The position numbers and the translations under genes were made by a program. This document shows positions 1 to 8,908 of a stretch of DNA of 64,000 nucleotides, in pieces. The stretch comes from Lewinellaceae bacterium. GTDB lineage: Bacteria > Bacteroidota > Bacteroidia > Chitinophagales > Saprospiraceae. Location of the stretch: positions 680,222 through 744,221 of the forward strand of contig JACJYA010000003.1 in the NCBI GenBank assembly GCA_020636315.1, in the 5' to 3' direction. The stretch's first letter is position 1, and every line of letters begins with the position of its first letter. The notes under the pieces were generated by a model. That model searched no databases, had not been told where the DNA came from, and saw nothing but the letters and a program-made list of their open reading frames with translations.

Positions 1-3000
1 TAGAAACGAAGCCTTACATTGAATCCGTACTCCTTAACGGCAGGATAGGCGCCAGACTGGTTACCCAGTACGTTACCGGCGCTAAGCCCCGCTTCCGGGT
101 CGGTGTAAGGAGAATTCTTAGAGATGATCCACAGGTTTCTTCCGATCAGAGAAACATCAATGCCCTGGAACGGGGTGCTTTCAATGAGGGAAGAAGGCAG
201 GCGGTAAGTCAGCGCCAGTTCTCTCAGCTTCACGAAAGAGCCGTCCCATATGTGGTAAGCATTCGGAGCATATACGTATCCAATGGAGGTATATACGTCA
301 GAAGCATAGAAGGCTTCGGTATTCGGAGTTCCATCCGAAATGGGGTTGCCGTCAGCATCCGTTCCCGTTTGAACCACTGCGCCATCGATGAAGATACCGC
401 CGCCGTTTTCGGGCTTTTCGCGTACTGGCACACCATTGCGGTTGAGGCCGGCAGTGATGTCATAGATGCCGGTTGCGTAACCGTACCAGGTGTCGAGAGA
501 GAAGAAGTCTCCGCCTTTCTTGATATCGATCAGGAAGCTCAGGCTGAGGTCCTTATAAGTAAAGCGGTTGGAAACACCACCCCTCCAGTCGGGGTTGATG
601 TCGCCGATAACTTCAGGGGTGGCCGTTTTACGATACCGAACGCCACCATTCCAGTGCGGATATACGATGGGGTTGCCGTTATCGTCAAAGACGTAGTTGG
701 TCCCCCAGATGACGCCGTAGGGCTGCCCGACGGTCGCGTTGGTGGAGATCCCGCCCTGAGCGGTTGACAGCTGAAGGTTAGTCTGGTCACCGAACAGTTC
801 GATTACTTCGTTCTTATTCTTTGCCCAGTTGATGTTCATGTCCCAGCTGAAGTCCTTCAGGCGAAGGAGCCCGAGGTTCAGGGACACCTCAACGCCTTTG
901 TTCTGGATCTGGCCGGCATTGATCCATTGATAGAGAACGCCGGTCGCACCGGTTACGTCCACGTCGATGATCTGGTCGAAAGTATTGGATTCATAGACCG
1001 ACAGGTCAAGGCCCAGGCGGTTGCGCAGGAAGCGAAGTTCAAGGCCGATCTCCGTACTTTCGGTGCTTTCCGGCTTGAGGTCCGGGTTGTTCTTGGTATT
1101 GGATACAGAAGCCAGGGGCACGCCACTGAAAGGAGTATTCAGGGCGTAGGTGTCAAAGATCCGCTGAGGCGGAGCATCGGCGCCCACTTCGGCATAGTTC
1201 AGGCGAAGCTTACCAAAGTCAAGAACTCTGGAATTGATCAGCTCGGAAAATACGAAGCTCAGTGATGCTGAGGGATAGAAGTAGGCGTTATTGTTCTCCG
1301 GCAAAGTGGAGGAAACGTCATACCGGCCGGTCAGGTCAAGGTACAACAAACGGTTGTAACCCAGAGACAAACGGCCATAGTATCCGTTGACGCCAAGTTC
1401 CCAGCTCGCTTCAGTCGGAGCTTCGATAGCACTGACGCTGTTGGCCAGGGAATAAACACCGGGAACCACCAGGCCGCCATTCGTCGTAGCCCGGATGGAT
1501 TCAACGCCAGACCTTCTGATGTTGGTGCCCAACATTGCGCCCAGGTTGAACGTACTGGAGAGGTCCTTGTTGACGTTGGCGAACAAGTCAAAGTTGTTTT
1601 CGTAGAAGGAACGGTTGTAGCGCTGATACTCGGAAACATCGATAGAACCCACAGCAATGCGCTCTTCCTGTACTTCATCGTAACGGTCTGTTGACATCCT
1701 GCCCGTGAAGGTCAACCAGTCGGTTGCTTCGTAATCCAGCTGGACGTTACCGAAGATCCGGTTCCGCTCATCGTTATTGTAATTCTCGTAACGGTTGAAA
1801 TAGTAGTTGTCGAAGTAGTGAGGCACAGCTTCCCGTCCCGGATCCAGAGCGCCGTAGGGGTTCCAGGAAATATTCTTCCGGGTGTCAAAATAGGCCTGCT
1901 TCTGCTCTTCCATATCGGTGGTCACCTGGTACCACTGCCGGAAAGACTGGTTGGGGTTCCGGTTATCATAACCGGTGCCATAACGGCCAAGGCCCTGAGT
2001 GTTCACATAATTGACAGAGGTGGATACCTTCAGGTTATCCGCCATGTCAAAACCTCCGCTGAAAGCAACCGTATTCCGGTCGATCTCGCTGTTGGGAAGG
2101 ATACCGCCCTGGTCAAAGTACGTATAACTCAGGCGATAGTGGCTGTTTTCGCCGCCTCCGTCAATAGCTACGTTGGTGTTGAAGGTCGTGGCGGTCTCGT
2201 AGAAAGTGGTGGCATCATTGGCCGACCCGACGAAGGGGAACAACTGTCCGTACGGATACTTTTCCCAATCGCGGTAGAGCGAACGCCAGTCTGCAACCAT
2301 CAGGTTGGGGTCGAACTTCTCACCGAAAGAAGCATCTTCGTAGGTAGGCGTGATCAGGACTTCATTGCCGTCACCTTTGAAATCGTAGAAGTCAAGGCCT
2401 CCCTGGGCATACCATCCCTGAATGGCGGAATAGCCCGGGCCGTATTCCTTCTGATATTTCACAAAGGTTTCCTTGTCGATGGTCCCGAGTGTATAGCCGG
2501 AGTTGACCGTCACACCGAGGCCTTTTCTTTTCGAGCCTTTTTTGGTAGTGATGAGGATCACACCGTTGGCGGCGCGTGCACCGTAGAGTGCCGTTGCGGC
2601 AGCTCCTTTCAGTACGTTGATAGAAGCGATGTCTTCAGGGTTGACGTCCATTGCGGCGTTGCCGTAGTCGAATCCACCGCGGCCCGTCCGCTGGTTAGTG
2701 GTGTTCGTGATGTCATTGCTGATGGGGGTGCCATCAACAACGAAAAGGGCCTGGTTGTTACCCTTCAGCGACTTATAGCCACGAATGACCACGTTGGCCG
2801 AACCGCCAAGCTGATTGCTCCGCTTGACATCGAGGCCGGCAACTTTTCCGGAAAGGGACTGAATGAAGTTGACATCTTTCACTCTTGATACCTCTTCCCC
2901 TTCCACTTCCTGGGTAGCGTAACCGAGGGATTTCTTTTCCCTTTCAACACCAAGAGCCGTAACAACAGCCTCGGTAAGGGTTACGCCTTCTTCGAGAGTA

Positions 3001-3272
3001 ACGTTGATCTCGGTCTGGTTTCCAACCTCAATTTCCATTGTGTTGAAACCGGTATAGCTCACCACCAGGGTGGAAGCGCCATCCGGAACCTTGATCGAGT
3101 AATTACCGTCGATGTCAGTGACGGTACCGGTTGAAGTGCCTTTAACGAGAATACTGGCGCCCAGGAGGGGTTCGCCAGATTGGTCAGTGACCTTGCCCGA
3201 AACGGTCTGCTGGGCAAGGATAGAGCCAATGGCAAAGAGCATTAGCCCCAGGACTAGTGAGAGTTTTTTCAT
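1..3272 (-). CDS. SusC/RagA family TonB-linked outer membrane protein (stop codon cut by window edge)
   Basis: A TonB-dependent outer membrane transporter that would import a glycan, peptide or other large nutrient with a SusD-type lipoprotein. Reading down from ATG 3272 gives 1090 residues: a signal peptide (MKKLSLVLGLMLFAIGSILA), a carboxypeptidase-regulatory-like domain at about 22-97, the conserved ALGVEREKKSLGYA segment, a plug domain at about 115-230 with VVDGTPI and LKGAAATALYGARAANGVI, and a long beta barrel. The protein ends NVRLRF, the terminal Phe typical of barrel proteins. The two bases left at the edge are TA, so the gene is very probably complete and only the last base of the stop lies outside. 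SusD would be expected just to the left. The substrate cannot be read from the sequence. Confidence 0.95.
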   Translation of the reverse strand, partial: MKKLSLVLGLMLFAIGSILAQQTVSGKVTDQSGEPLLGASILVKGTSTGTVTDIDGNYSIKVPDGASTLVVSYTGFNTMEIEVGNQTEINVTLEEGVTLTEAVVTALGVEREKKSLGYATQEVEGEEVSRVKDVNFIQSLSGKVAGLDVKRSNQLGGSANVVIRGYKSLKGNNQALFVVDGTPISNDITNTTNQRTGRGGFDYGNAAMDVNPEDIASINVLKGAAATALYGARAANGVILITTKKGSKRKGLGVTVNSGYTLGTIDKETFVKYQKEYGPGYSAIQGWYAQGGLDFYDFKGDGNEVLITPTYEDASFGEKFDPNLMVADWRSLYRDWEKYPYGQLFPFVGSANDATTFYETATTFNTNVAIDGGGENSHYRLSYTYFDQGGILPNSEIDRNTVAFSGGFDMADNLKVSTSVNYVNTQGLGRYGTGYDNRNPNQSFRQWYQVTTDMEEQKQAYFDTRKNISWNPYGALDPGREAVPHYFDNYYFNRYENYNNDERNRIFGNVQLDYEATDWLTFTGRMSTDRYDEVQEERIAVGSIDVSEYQRYNRSFYENNFDLFANVNKDLSSTFNLGAMLGTNIRRSGVESIRATTNGGLVVPGVYSLANSVSAIEAPTEASWELGVNGYYGRLSLGYNRLLYLDLTGRYDVSSTLPENNNAYFYPSASLSFVFSELINSRVLDFGKLRLNYAEVGADAPPQRIFDTYALNTPFSGVPLASVSNTKNNPDLKPESTESTEIGLELRFLRNRLGLDLSVYESNTFDQIIDVDVTGATGVLYQWINAGQIQNKGVEVSLNLGLLRLKDFSWDMNINWAKNKNEVIELFGDQTNLQLSTAQGGISTNATVGQPYGVIWGTNYVFDDNGNPIVYPHWNGGVRYRKTATPEVIGDINPDWRGGVSNRFTYKDLSLSFLIDIKKGGDFFSLDTWYGYATGIYDITAGLNRNGVPVREKPENGGGIFIDGAVVQTGTDADGNPISDGTPNTEAFYASDVYTSIGYVYAPNAYHIWDGSFVKLRELALTYRLPSSLIESTPFQGIDVSLIGRNLWIISKNSPYTDPEAGLSAGNVLGNQSGAYPAVKEYGFNVRLRF

Positions 3273-3309
3273 ACTAATCTGTTTTATTTAGAAAATTCTA
3301 AACCTGAGT

Positions 3310-3317
3310 CAAAGGTA
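3310..3317 (-). promoter_or_regulatory. -7 promoter element of the SusC gene
   Basis: TACCTTTG on the minus strand matches the Bacteroidota -7 consensus TAnnTTTG. It lies 37 bases before the ATG at 3272, giving a leader of about 30 bases. I see no good TTTG at -33. The rest of the 3273-3558 gap is AT-rich and holds no gene I can support. Confidence 0.5.
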
Positions 3318-3558
3318 GAACATTAAAGAAAAATGTCCTACTCGTTAGTTAACTTTATGTTAACGGTTGAAAAGTAAAAAATGCTGCCAGGGGAAAAAGC
3401 ATCTGCCTCTCCTTTTATAATTAACTGGCTAACAAATCACTACACAAACCTCACAAATTAAAGCCAGCTCGTGGTTTTAACCGCGTTGCATTCCTGCCGA
3501 CAGCCGGCCGGGGCAGTGTTATTCTTCTGTTTTCCCGATACTTCCTCATCTGTACGAA

Positions 3559-4272
3559 TCACCTGAGCTGCCGCAGGTACATCTGAATGGTGTTCTGCAG
3601 CCCAAAATAGAGGGCATCCGAGATCAGGGCATGCCCGATAGAAACTTCCAGCAGGCTCTCCACATTTTCCTTATAGTACCGAAGGTTGTCCAGGTTGAGG
3701 TCATGGCCTGCATTGACCCCGATGCCTATCTCGCGGGCGAGGCGGGCACAGCGGGCGTGAGGCTCTACTGCCTTTGCGGGGCTGTTGCTGAAAAGCAAAG
3801 CATAATTACCGGTATAGAATTCCACCCTGTCGGCTCCGACATCCCTGGCTCCTTCTACGTGTCGTTCTCCAGCATCGATGAAAATAGAAACTCTGATACC
3901 AGCTTCCTGCAGGCTGGCCACAACATCGGTAAGGAAGGACTTATGCGCAATGGTGTCCCACCCCTGGCTGGAAGTCAGCGCACCGGGAGGGTCCGGCACC
4001 AGGGTGCACTGCGCCGGAGGGTTGGCCGTTACGAGGCCTAAAAACCTGTCCGTAGGATTGCCTTCGATATTGAGTTCTGTAGTTACCACTTCCCGGAGCA
4101 CGGGAATGTCGTCATAGCGAATGTGGCGTTCATCGGGGCGCGGGTGCACCGTTATGCCTTCAGCCCCGAATGCTTCACAATCTTTGGCTACCTGGGCCAG
4201 GTTGGGCAGGTTGCCTTCTCTCGAATTGCGGATCAGGGCGACCTTATTGATATTTACACTTAGTTTTGTCAT
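3559..4272 (-). CDS. pdxJ: pyridoxine 5'-phosphate synthase PdxJ
   Basis: Condenses 1-deoxy-D-xylulose 5-phosphate with 3-amino-2-oxopropyl phosphate to make pyridoxine 5'-phosphate, the ring-closing step of the DXP-dependent vitamin B6 pathway in the cytoplasm. The 237 residues have the usual length and motifs of the family: SVNINKVALIRNSREG at the N-terminus, EGITVHPRPDERHI, NIEGNPT, QCTLVPDPPGALTSSQGWD, DRVEFYTGNYA and GVNAGHDLNLDNL. I start at 4272 (MTKLSVN), because the longer frame from 4311 adds 13 residues not found in the family. pdxH, which acts next, is in the same window at 37955, so the two genes are unlinked. Confidence 0.96.
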   Translation of the reverse strand: MTKLSVNINKVALIRNSREGNLPNLAQVAKDCEAFGAEGITVHPRPDERHIRYDDIPVLREVVTTELNIEGNPTDRFLGLVTANPPAQCTLVPDPPGALTSSQGWDTIAHKSFLTDVVASLQEAGIRVSIFIDAGERHVEGARDVGADRVEFYTGNYALLFSNSPAKAVEPHARCARLAREIGIGVNAGHDLNLDNLRYYKENVESLLEVSIGHALISDALYFGLQNTIQMYLRQLR

Positions 4273-4396
4273 GTACTCACATATATAATGGTATAAACAA
4301 AATTTGCACACACACTAAGCAACGAGTTTTTTATCTTACCGGCAAATTTTAAGGCTTATTACCGTAAGGGAATAAACTGATGGCCAATAAATCCAG

Positions 4397-5320
4397 ATGT
4401 ACTCGCTGAAACCAGGGCCGGATAACAGGATAAACTACCAGCCGGAACTTTCGCCGGCGCTAACCTTACTGCTACTTGTCATTCTGATGTTGCTGGGCAG
4501 CGGCATTGGAAACGGGCTGGCCTACCTGCTGGGTAGGGCCATGGGCTTATCCCTCTCTGAAGTGATACAGGGGTTTGGACGGGAAAGCCCGCTGAGGGAA
4601 CGCAATTTTGTGCGCACCGCCAACCTGTTGTCCCATCTTTTTACTTTTACCGTCCCCGCCCTTTTGCTGGCAGGCGCACAGTACCGCCGCCGGTGGGCAC
4701 AGTTCCTGAAGCTCGACAGGGTTCCATCGTTTAACGTGATGAACGCCGGAATTTTTTTTCTGCTGGGCGTCTTTGTTTTTTCCCAGTTCGCCTACTGGCT
4801 GAACCGGCAGCTTCCTCTGCCCGGCTGGGCTTCGGATATGGAATCCTCCGCCGGCCGGCTCATTCAGGGGCTGCTGGTAATGGAGACCCCCTGGGAATTG
4901 GGGTTCACGGTACTGATCGTCGCAGTGCTGCCGGCTGTTGGCGAAGAACTGGTATTCCGCGGCATCCTGCAGCAGGAACTGGAAAAGGCAGCCCGAAACC
5001 CGATCGTTGCCATCTGGGCCGGGGCCTTTATTTTCAGTGCGTTCCACCTTCAGTTTGCCGGCCTGTTGCCCCGCCTGTTGCTGGGGGCAGCCCTGGGTTA
5101 TCTCTTCTACTGGGCCCGCAGTCTCTGGGCGCCGGTAGCCGCCCACTTTGTAGTCAACGGCTTGCAGGTTGCCGGCCAGTATTACTGGCAGCAAAGCCTG
5201 CCGGAAAACAGCATTCAGGAGGTCAACTGGCCGGCCGTTACCATTTCGGCCTTCCTGGTTGCCGGTTTGAGTTATTATCTTTACCGGCATCATCAAAACA
5301 ATAACGGGCCGCCGGAATGA
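4397..5320 (+). CDS. CPBP family intramembrane glutamic endopeptidase
   Basis: An integral membrane protease of the CAAX/bacteriocin-processing (CPBP, Abi) family, 307 residues with about eight hydrophobic segments. The three family motifs are visible: EELVFR at 183-188, FIFSAFH ending at His217, and HFVVN with His250 and Asn254. These supply the catalytic glutamates and histidines. The substrate is unknown. It is first of a same-strand run with cdsA (31 bases later) and psd, a grouping that suggests a link to membrane lipid or envelope maintenance, although no partnership is proved by position. Confidence 0.9.
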   Translation: MYSLKPGPDNRINYQPELSPALTLLLLVILMLLGSGIGNGLAYLLGRAMGLSLSEVIQGFGRESPLRERNFVRTANLLSHLFTFTVPALLLAGAQYRRRWAQFLKLDRVPSFNVMNAGIFFLLGVFVFSQFAYWLNRQLPLPGWASDMESSAGRLIQGLLVMETPWELGFTVLIVAVLPAVGEELVFRGILQQELEKAARNPIVAIWAGAFIFSAFHLQFAGLLPRLLLGAALGYLFYWARSLWAPVAAHFVVNGLQVAGQYYWQQSLPENSIQEVNWPAVTISAFLVAGLSYYLYRHHQNNNGPPE

Positions 5321-5351
5321 TGACGGACGGCCTTTCAACCCAAACCAAAAT

Positions 5352-6200
5352 ATGAAGGGATTAATACAGAGGGGGATCACTGCATTTTTTTTCGGGGCCG
5401 TAATGATTGGCGGGATCTACGGCGGTGCTTATACCTTCGTCTCCCTGTTTGCACTGGTCACCGGTTTGTGTTTATGGGAATTCTACGAGATCGTCCTGTC
5501 TAAAAATTATCGCACCGACCTCATCCGGCGGTTTCTGGGCCTGGCCTTAGGCCTGGTGCCTTTCGTACTGGCAGCCATTTTGCAACTCGACCTTGTCAAC
5601 CATAAAAGCCTTTTTATTGCCATCTCTTCCCTGCTGGTGTTCCCCATCCTTTTCACCGCTTTCATTTACGAACTCTACACCAGGTCCGAAACGCCGTTCG
5701 CCAATGTAGCATTCATCATGCTCGGGCTGGCCTATATTGGAGTACCTTTCGCTCTGCTGGAGTTTATCGCTTTCGAAAACGGTTTTTATTATCCCAATAC
5801 TGTTTTCGGGTTACTCGTCCTGACCTGGTTCAATGACACGGGCGCCTACATGGTCGGCTCCCGCTTCGGAAAAAGGCCACTGTTTCCCCGGATCTCCCCC
5901 AAAAAAACCTGGGAAGGGGCCGCCGGAGGAGCCGCCGCCGCTTTTATCGGCGCCTATCTGATCTTTACCATTTTCCGGGAGCTGAACCTTATTGACTGGT
6001 TGGTACTGGCCGCTATCGTCACCGTTTTCGGGAACCTGGGCGACCTGGTGGAATCCATGCTCAAGCGAAGTGTCCACATCAAAGATTCCGGCAACCTTCT
6101 TCCGGGCCATGGTGGCCTGCTCGACCGCTTTGACGCCTTTATCTTTTTGTTGCCTTTTGCTACTGCCTATCTGCTTTGGGCAAGACTGGGCGGAGCCTGA
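5352..6200 (+). CDS. cdsA: phosphatidate cytidylyltransferase
   Basis: Makes CDP-diacylglycerol from phosphatidic acid and CTP, the branch-point precursor of bacterial phospholipids, in the inner membrane. The 282-residue protein is strongly hydrophobic and carries the complete CDP-DAG synthase signature near its C-terminus (SMLKRSVHIKDSG followed by LLPGHGGLLDRFD), including the conserved Lys-Arg, Lys-Asp, His-Gly-Gly and Asp-Arg-x-Asp residues. It follows the CPBP protease gene closely and precedes psd, so two enzymes of phosphatidylethanolamine synthesis sit together. Phosphatidylserine synthase, the step between them, is not in the window. Confidence 0.96.
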   Translation: MKGLIQRGITAFFFGAVMIGGIYGGAYTFVSLFALVTGLCLWEFYEIVLSKNYRTDLIRRFLGLALGLVPFVLAAILQLDLVNHKSLFIAISSLLVFPILFTAFIYELYTRSETPFANVAFIMLGLAYIGVPFALLEFIAFENGFYYPNTVFGLLVLTWFNDTGAYMVGSRFGKRPLFPRISPKKTWEGAAGGAAAAFIGAYLIFTIFRELNLIDWLVLAAIVTVFGNLGDLVESMLKRSVHIKDSGNLLPGHGGLLDRFDAFIFLLPFATAYLLWARLGGA

Positions 6201-6381
6201 GAACTTGTTTGGAGGCCACACTTTGGGCTAAAAAGTACCGGCCCGCCGTGAACTAAAATCCAACTCAGTTTTTTTTATTTAGGGTTAGTGCATGAATATT
6301 TGCCGCACTCCAAAGCCGGATATATGCATGGCTGCCGATAAAATAGCAGGCAAAAATTAACACTTTATCAGCCGGCATGGC

Positions 6382-6389
6382 TAAATTTG
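6382..6389 (+). promoter_or_regulatory. -7 promoter element before psd
   Basis: TAAATTTG matches TAnnTTTG and lies 28 bases before the psd ATG. The 217-base gap after cdsA, together with this box, suggests psd has its own promoter. No clear TTTG is seen at -33. Confidence 0.45.
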
Positions 6390-6417
6390 CAGGGGTTTAT
6401 TAAATTCTTAAGAGCTG

Positions 6418-7071
6418 ATGAAAATACATAAGGAAGGACGCCTTATCATCACTGCCGTAGGCATTGTACTCATATTACTGAACCTATTTTTCAGTTATCT
6501 GGCCCCCAAAGCTTTTCCTTTGGCCACGCTTGCTTCCGTATTTCTTTACGCCTGGGTGATCCACTTTTTCCGCCATCCTCACCGGGAGATCCACATGGCG
6601 GACAACAACCTGGTTTATGCTCCGGCAGATGGTAAAGTGGTGGTGATTGAAGAAACCGATGAAACCGAATATTTCAAAGACCGCCGCCTTCAGGTTTCCA
6701 TCTTTATGTCTCCAATGAACGTACATGTAAACCGCAACCCGGTCAGCGGAACGGTCAATTACCTTAAATACCATCCCGGGCGCTACCTCGTGGCATGGCA
6801 CCCCAAGTCCTCCACTGAAAATGAACGTACAACAGTGGTAATTGATAATGGAGAAGCGGAGATCCTTCTGCGGCAGATCGCCGGAGCCATGGCCAAGCGG
6901 ATTAAGACATATCTGCAGGTGGGCCAGCAGGTAGAACAGGGTGGAGAAATGGGGTTCATCAAGTTTGGCTCCCGGGTTGATGTTTTCCTGCCGCTCGATG
7001 CTCAACTCGAAGTCCGGATCGGCGACAAGGTCAAGGGCAATAAAACGGTCATCGCCCGGTTAGGAGAATAA
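6418..7071 (+). CDS. psd: phosphatidylserine decarboxylase (short, pyruvoyl type)
   Basis: Decarboxylates phosphatidylserine to phosphatidylethanolamine at the inner membrane. It is the short form (217 residues). Two hydrophobic stretches at the N-terminus (about 8-27 and 34-50) anchor it, followed by YAPADGKVV, the MSPMNVHVNR segment with its conserved His, and IKFGSRVD near the C-terminus. In this family self-cleavage between Gly184 and Ser185 converts the serine into the pyruvoyl cofactor and splits the protein into beta and alpha chains. It completes the lipid cluster begun by cdsA. Its stop codon lies five bases from a long inverted repeat. Confidence 0.95.
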   Translation: MKIHKEGRLIITAVGIVLILLNLFFSYLAPKAFPLATLASVFLYAWVIHFFRHPHREIHMADNNLVYAPADGKVVVIEETDETEYFKDRRLQVSIFMSPMNVHVNRNPVSGTVNYLKYHPGRYLVAWHPKSSTENERTTVVIDNGEAEILLRQIAGAMAKRIKTYLQVGQQVEQGGEMGFIKFGSRVDVFLPLDAQLEVRIGDKVKGNKTVIARLGE

Positions 7072-7075
7072 GCTC

Positions 7076-7240
7076 CTAGGAGCCTTTCGGAGAAGTGTTG
7101 GTAAGGCGAGAACGAGTAAATATTATTCTGAAGGAGGCGCGATGAAGGAGCATAGTGGCGCTACGCGACTGCGGAGCAACGAAGTGCAGAACAATATTCT
7201 TCGTTCGCAGACCATCAAGTGCTTCTCCGACCGGCTCCTA
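7076..7240. repeat. long imperfect inverted repeat (165 bp) between convergent genes
   Basis: The left arm begins TAGGAGCC-TT-TCGGAGAAG and the reverse complement of the right arm begins TAGGAGCC-GG-TCGGAGAAG. Similarity continues over about 55 bases, including TATTATTCTG against TATTGTTCTG. The element fills the whole gap between psd (stop at 7071) and the WG-repeat gene (stop at 7238), and its right end overlaps that stop. It could be a miniature mobile element or a long bidirectional terminator. No protein is encoded that I can support. Confidence 0.6.
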
Positions 7241-8257
7241 GCGTTCCTTCCAGGCTACCATTCCCTCCTTGTTGATATACAACCACCTGCCCTTTTTAAC
7301 CACCAGGGCAAGCCCCTCCCGGAAGGGAAGAGAAGCTTCATATTTTGGCGGCACCCGCCACTCCCCGCTTTGATCGATGAACCCCCAGTATCCATTCGTT
7401 CTCACCGGCGCCAATCCGCCGGAAAATACCCCTGCATCCTCAAAACGGGGAGGGATTGCCATTTCTCCTGACTGGTTAATGTACCCAAACCGGTGATGCA
7501 ACTGCACTGGCGCCAGCCCGTCTCCAAAATCACCGGCAAAAGAAAAAGCAGGCTCCACTGCGAGTTCTCCGGCCCGGTTGATGAACCCGAAACGGCCGTC
7601 CTGGGCAATAAGCGCCAGCCCTTCAAAAAATTCACCATTGGCATATCCTTCCTGAAATTCGAACTGTGGCTCCGCCAGTAATTCACCGGGCCGGTTGATC
7701 AACCCCCACAACTCCCCCTGGCGGACAAAAGCGACCTCTCCCTGGAAGCTCCGGCAGCCATCGAATTGCGGAGGAATAGCCAGCCCGCCTTCTTCATCAA
7801 TGTAGCCCCACTTCCCGGCAAGGCGGGCCGGGGCCAGCCCGCCACTGAATTCCCGTGCACCTTCAAATTCCGGGCGAACCCCCCACTCTCCATCCGGGCG
7901 AATAAAACCGTAATACCCCTGGTGGCGCACCGGCGCCAGGCCGCCGGTAAAATCACCGGCGTCCTCGTATCTGGCCATTATTGCAAGGTTTCCCCGCGAA
8001 TCGATGAATCCCCAGCGATTGACCAGTTGTACTCTGGCCAGGCCTTCCTCAAAAAAACCAATAAAATTAAAAATGTGTTTGAGCAGCAGGCGGCCCAGGC
8101 TATCCATGTGGACCAGCTTATCGTTAAAGCGCACCCGGGAAAAACCATTGTAGAAATCTTCGGCTTCCAGATACTGCGGTTCAATAACGACGCGGCCTTG
8201 AGTATCGATAAACCCAAACTTGTCGTTTTCCCGTATTTTGAAGAGTGGTGCGTGCAT
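7238..8257 (-). CDS. WG-repeat protein
   Basis: A 339-residue protein built almost wholly of WG (KWG-type) repeats. Each unit of about 35 residues has the pattern G-x-W/F-G-(Y/F)-I-(D/N)-x-x-G-E-x-x-(I/V)-x-P-x-(F/Y) followed by an acidic phrase ending in F-x-x-G-L-A. I count about nine, for example KWGYIDEEGGLAIPPQF and RFGYINQSGEMAIPPRF. There is no signal peptide, so it may be cytoplasmic. Such proteins are thought to be scaffolds or binding surfaces and no reaction can be assigned. The start at 8257 (MHAPLFKIREN) places the first repeat right at the N-terminus. The stop codon overlaps the end of the neighbouring inverted repeat. Confidence 0.88.
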   Translation of the reverse strand: MHAPLFKIRENDKFGFIDTQGRVVIEPQYLEAEDFYNGFSRVRFNDKLVHMDSLGRLLLKHIFNFIGFFEEGLARVQLVNRWGFIDSRGNLAIMARYEDAGDFTGGLAPVRHQGYYGFIRPDGEWGVRPEFEGAREFSGGLAPARLAGKWGYIDEEGGLAIPPQFDGCRSFQGEVAFVRQGELWGLINRPGELLAEPQFEFQEGYANGEFFEGLALIAQDGRFGFINRAGELAVEPAFSFAGDFGDGLAPVQLHHRFGYINQSGEMAIPPRFEDAGVFSGGLAPVRTNGYWGFIDQSGEWRVPPKYEASLPFREGLALVVKKGRWLYINKEGMVAWKER

Positions 8258-8346
8258 GGGAAGCCGTCCCTGTTTTTATTCTTTCAAAGATGTGTGAATT
8301 TCCGGAAAAAGCCCCTTCCTTCTGGCAAAAAATACCCCAAAGAACC

Positions 8347-8354
8347 TAACTTTG
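8347..8354 (+). promoter_or_regulatory. possible -7 promoter element
   Basis: TAACTTTG fits TAnnTTTG. It lies 22 bases before the small reading frame at 8376 and about 105 bases before the gene at 8459, and could drive both. Confidence 0.4.
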
Positions 8355-8375
8355 TATCCCCGAATAAAAAGGAGA

Positions 8376-8462
8376 ATGGAATTATCCTTCAATCTGATTC
8401 GAGGGATACCGGTTGCCCGGGCGAGTTCGCCCGGCGTATGCCCGCTCCGGCTCACTGAATGA
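8376..8462 (+). CDS. possible 28-residue leader peptide overlapping the next gene
   Basis: A short frame starts at ATG 8376, preceded at close spacing by AAGGAGA, and reads MELSFNLIRGIPVARASSPG and so on for 28 residues. Its stop overlaps the ATG of the next gene in an ATGA arrangement (8459-8462), the usual geometry of translational coupling. It contains an 8-bp perfect hairpin at 8417-8434 (CCGGGCGA / TCGCCCGG). It could be a regulatory leader or chance. Real coding is unproven. Confidence 0.25.
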   Translation: MELSFNLIRGIPVARASSPGVCPLRLTE

Positions 8463-8872
8463 AAATTAATGACTCAATCATGGCATTGCGCGAAGAATTT
8501 CCACCGGCCGGCTCCGATTACATGGGGGGTGAAAGTGACGGTTATGAATACCGGACTGTCTTTGCCGGGTCTAACCTGGAAACGACCTATGAAATGGTTC
8601 GACAGTTTCTAAAGGAAGAGGGATATGGTGAAGTGCCCATACCCGCCAGTGCCGAAGAGTTAAAGCTTTTTCGCCTGCCCACCCGAAACAAGCAGATCCT
8701 TTTGTTTGAAGACAACGGCTATGTTCATAACCCGGTCAGGATACTCTTCCCGCTGGACCGCAGGAAACGGGCTTCCCTGATTCTCTGCCTCTACAATGAA
8801 AAAGACCCGCAACACCTGCTCAAATTCCACCGCGTCCTGGAACGTACAGGCCGGCAGGAAAGAGGGGGTTGA
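8459..8872 (+). CDS. hypothetical protein, 137 aa
   Basis: I do not recognise this protein. It begins MKINDSIMALREEFPPAGSD, has no signal peptide or membrane segment, and mixes acidic and basic residues as a soluble alpha/beta protein would. A central stretch reads TYEMVRQFLKEEGYGEVPIP and a later one ILFEDNGYVHNPVRILFPLD. It stands alone between a divergent WG-repeat gene and a convergent lipoprotein gene 36 bases beyond its stop. Its codon use resembles that of its neighbours, which supports real coding. Confidence 0.7.
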   Translation: MKINDSIMALREEFPPAGSDYMGGESDGYEYRTVFAGSNLETTYEMVRQFLKEEGYGEVPIPASAEELKLFRLPTRNKQILLFEDNGYVHNPVRILFPLDRRKRASLILCLYNEKDPQHLLKFHRVLERTGRQERGG

Positions 8873-8908
8873 GCCTGCCGACAGGCCATACAACCGGCTT
8901 TTTCTCCC

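Noticed and set aside
1818..2888. A 356-codon open frame on the plus strand inside the SusC gene.
   Set aside because: It is antisense to a clearly conserved receptor. Its translation has no domain and its composition follows the complement of the minus-strand codons.
7142..7471. A 109-codon plus-strand frame running out of the long palindrome into the WG-repeat gene.
   Set aside because: It starts inside the inverted repeat and runs antisense through WG repeats. There is no sign of selection on this frame.
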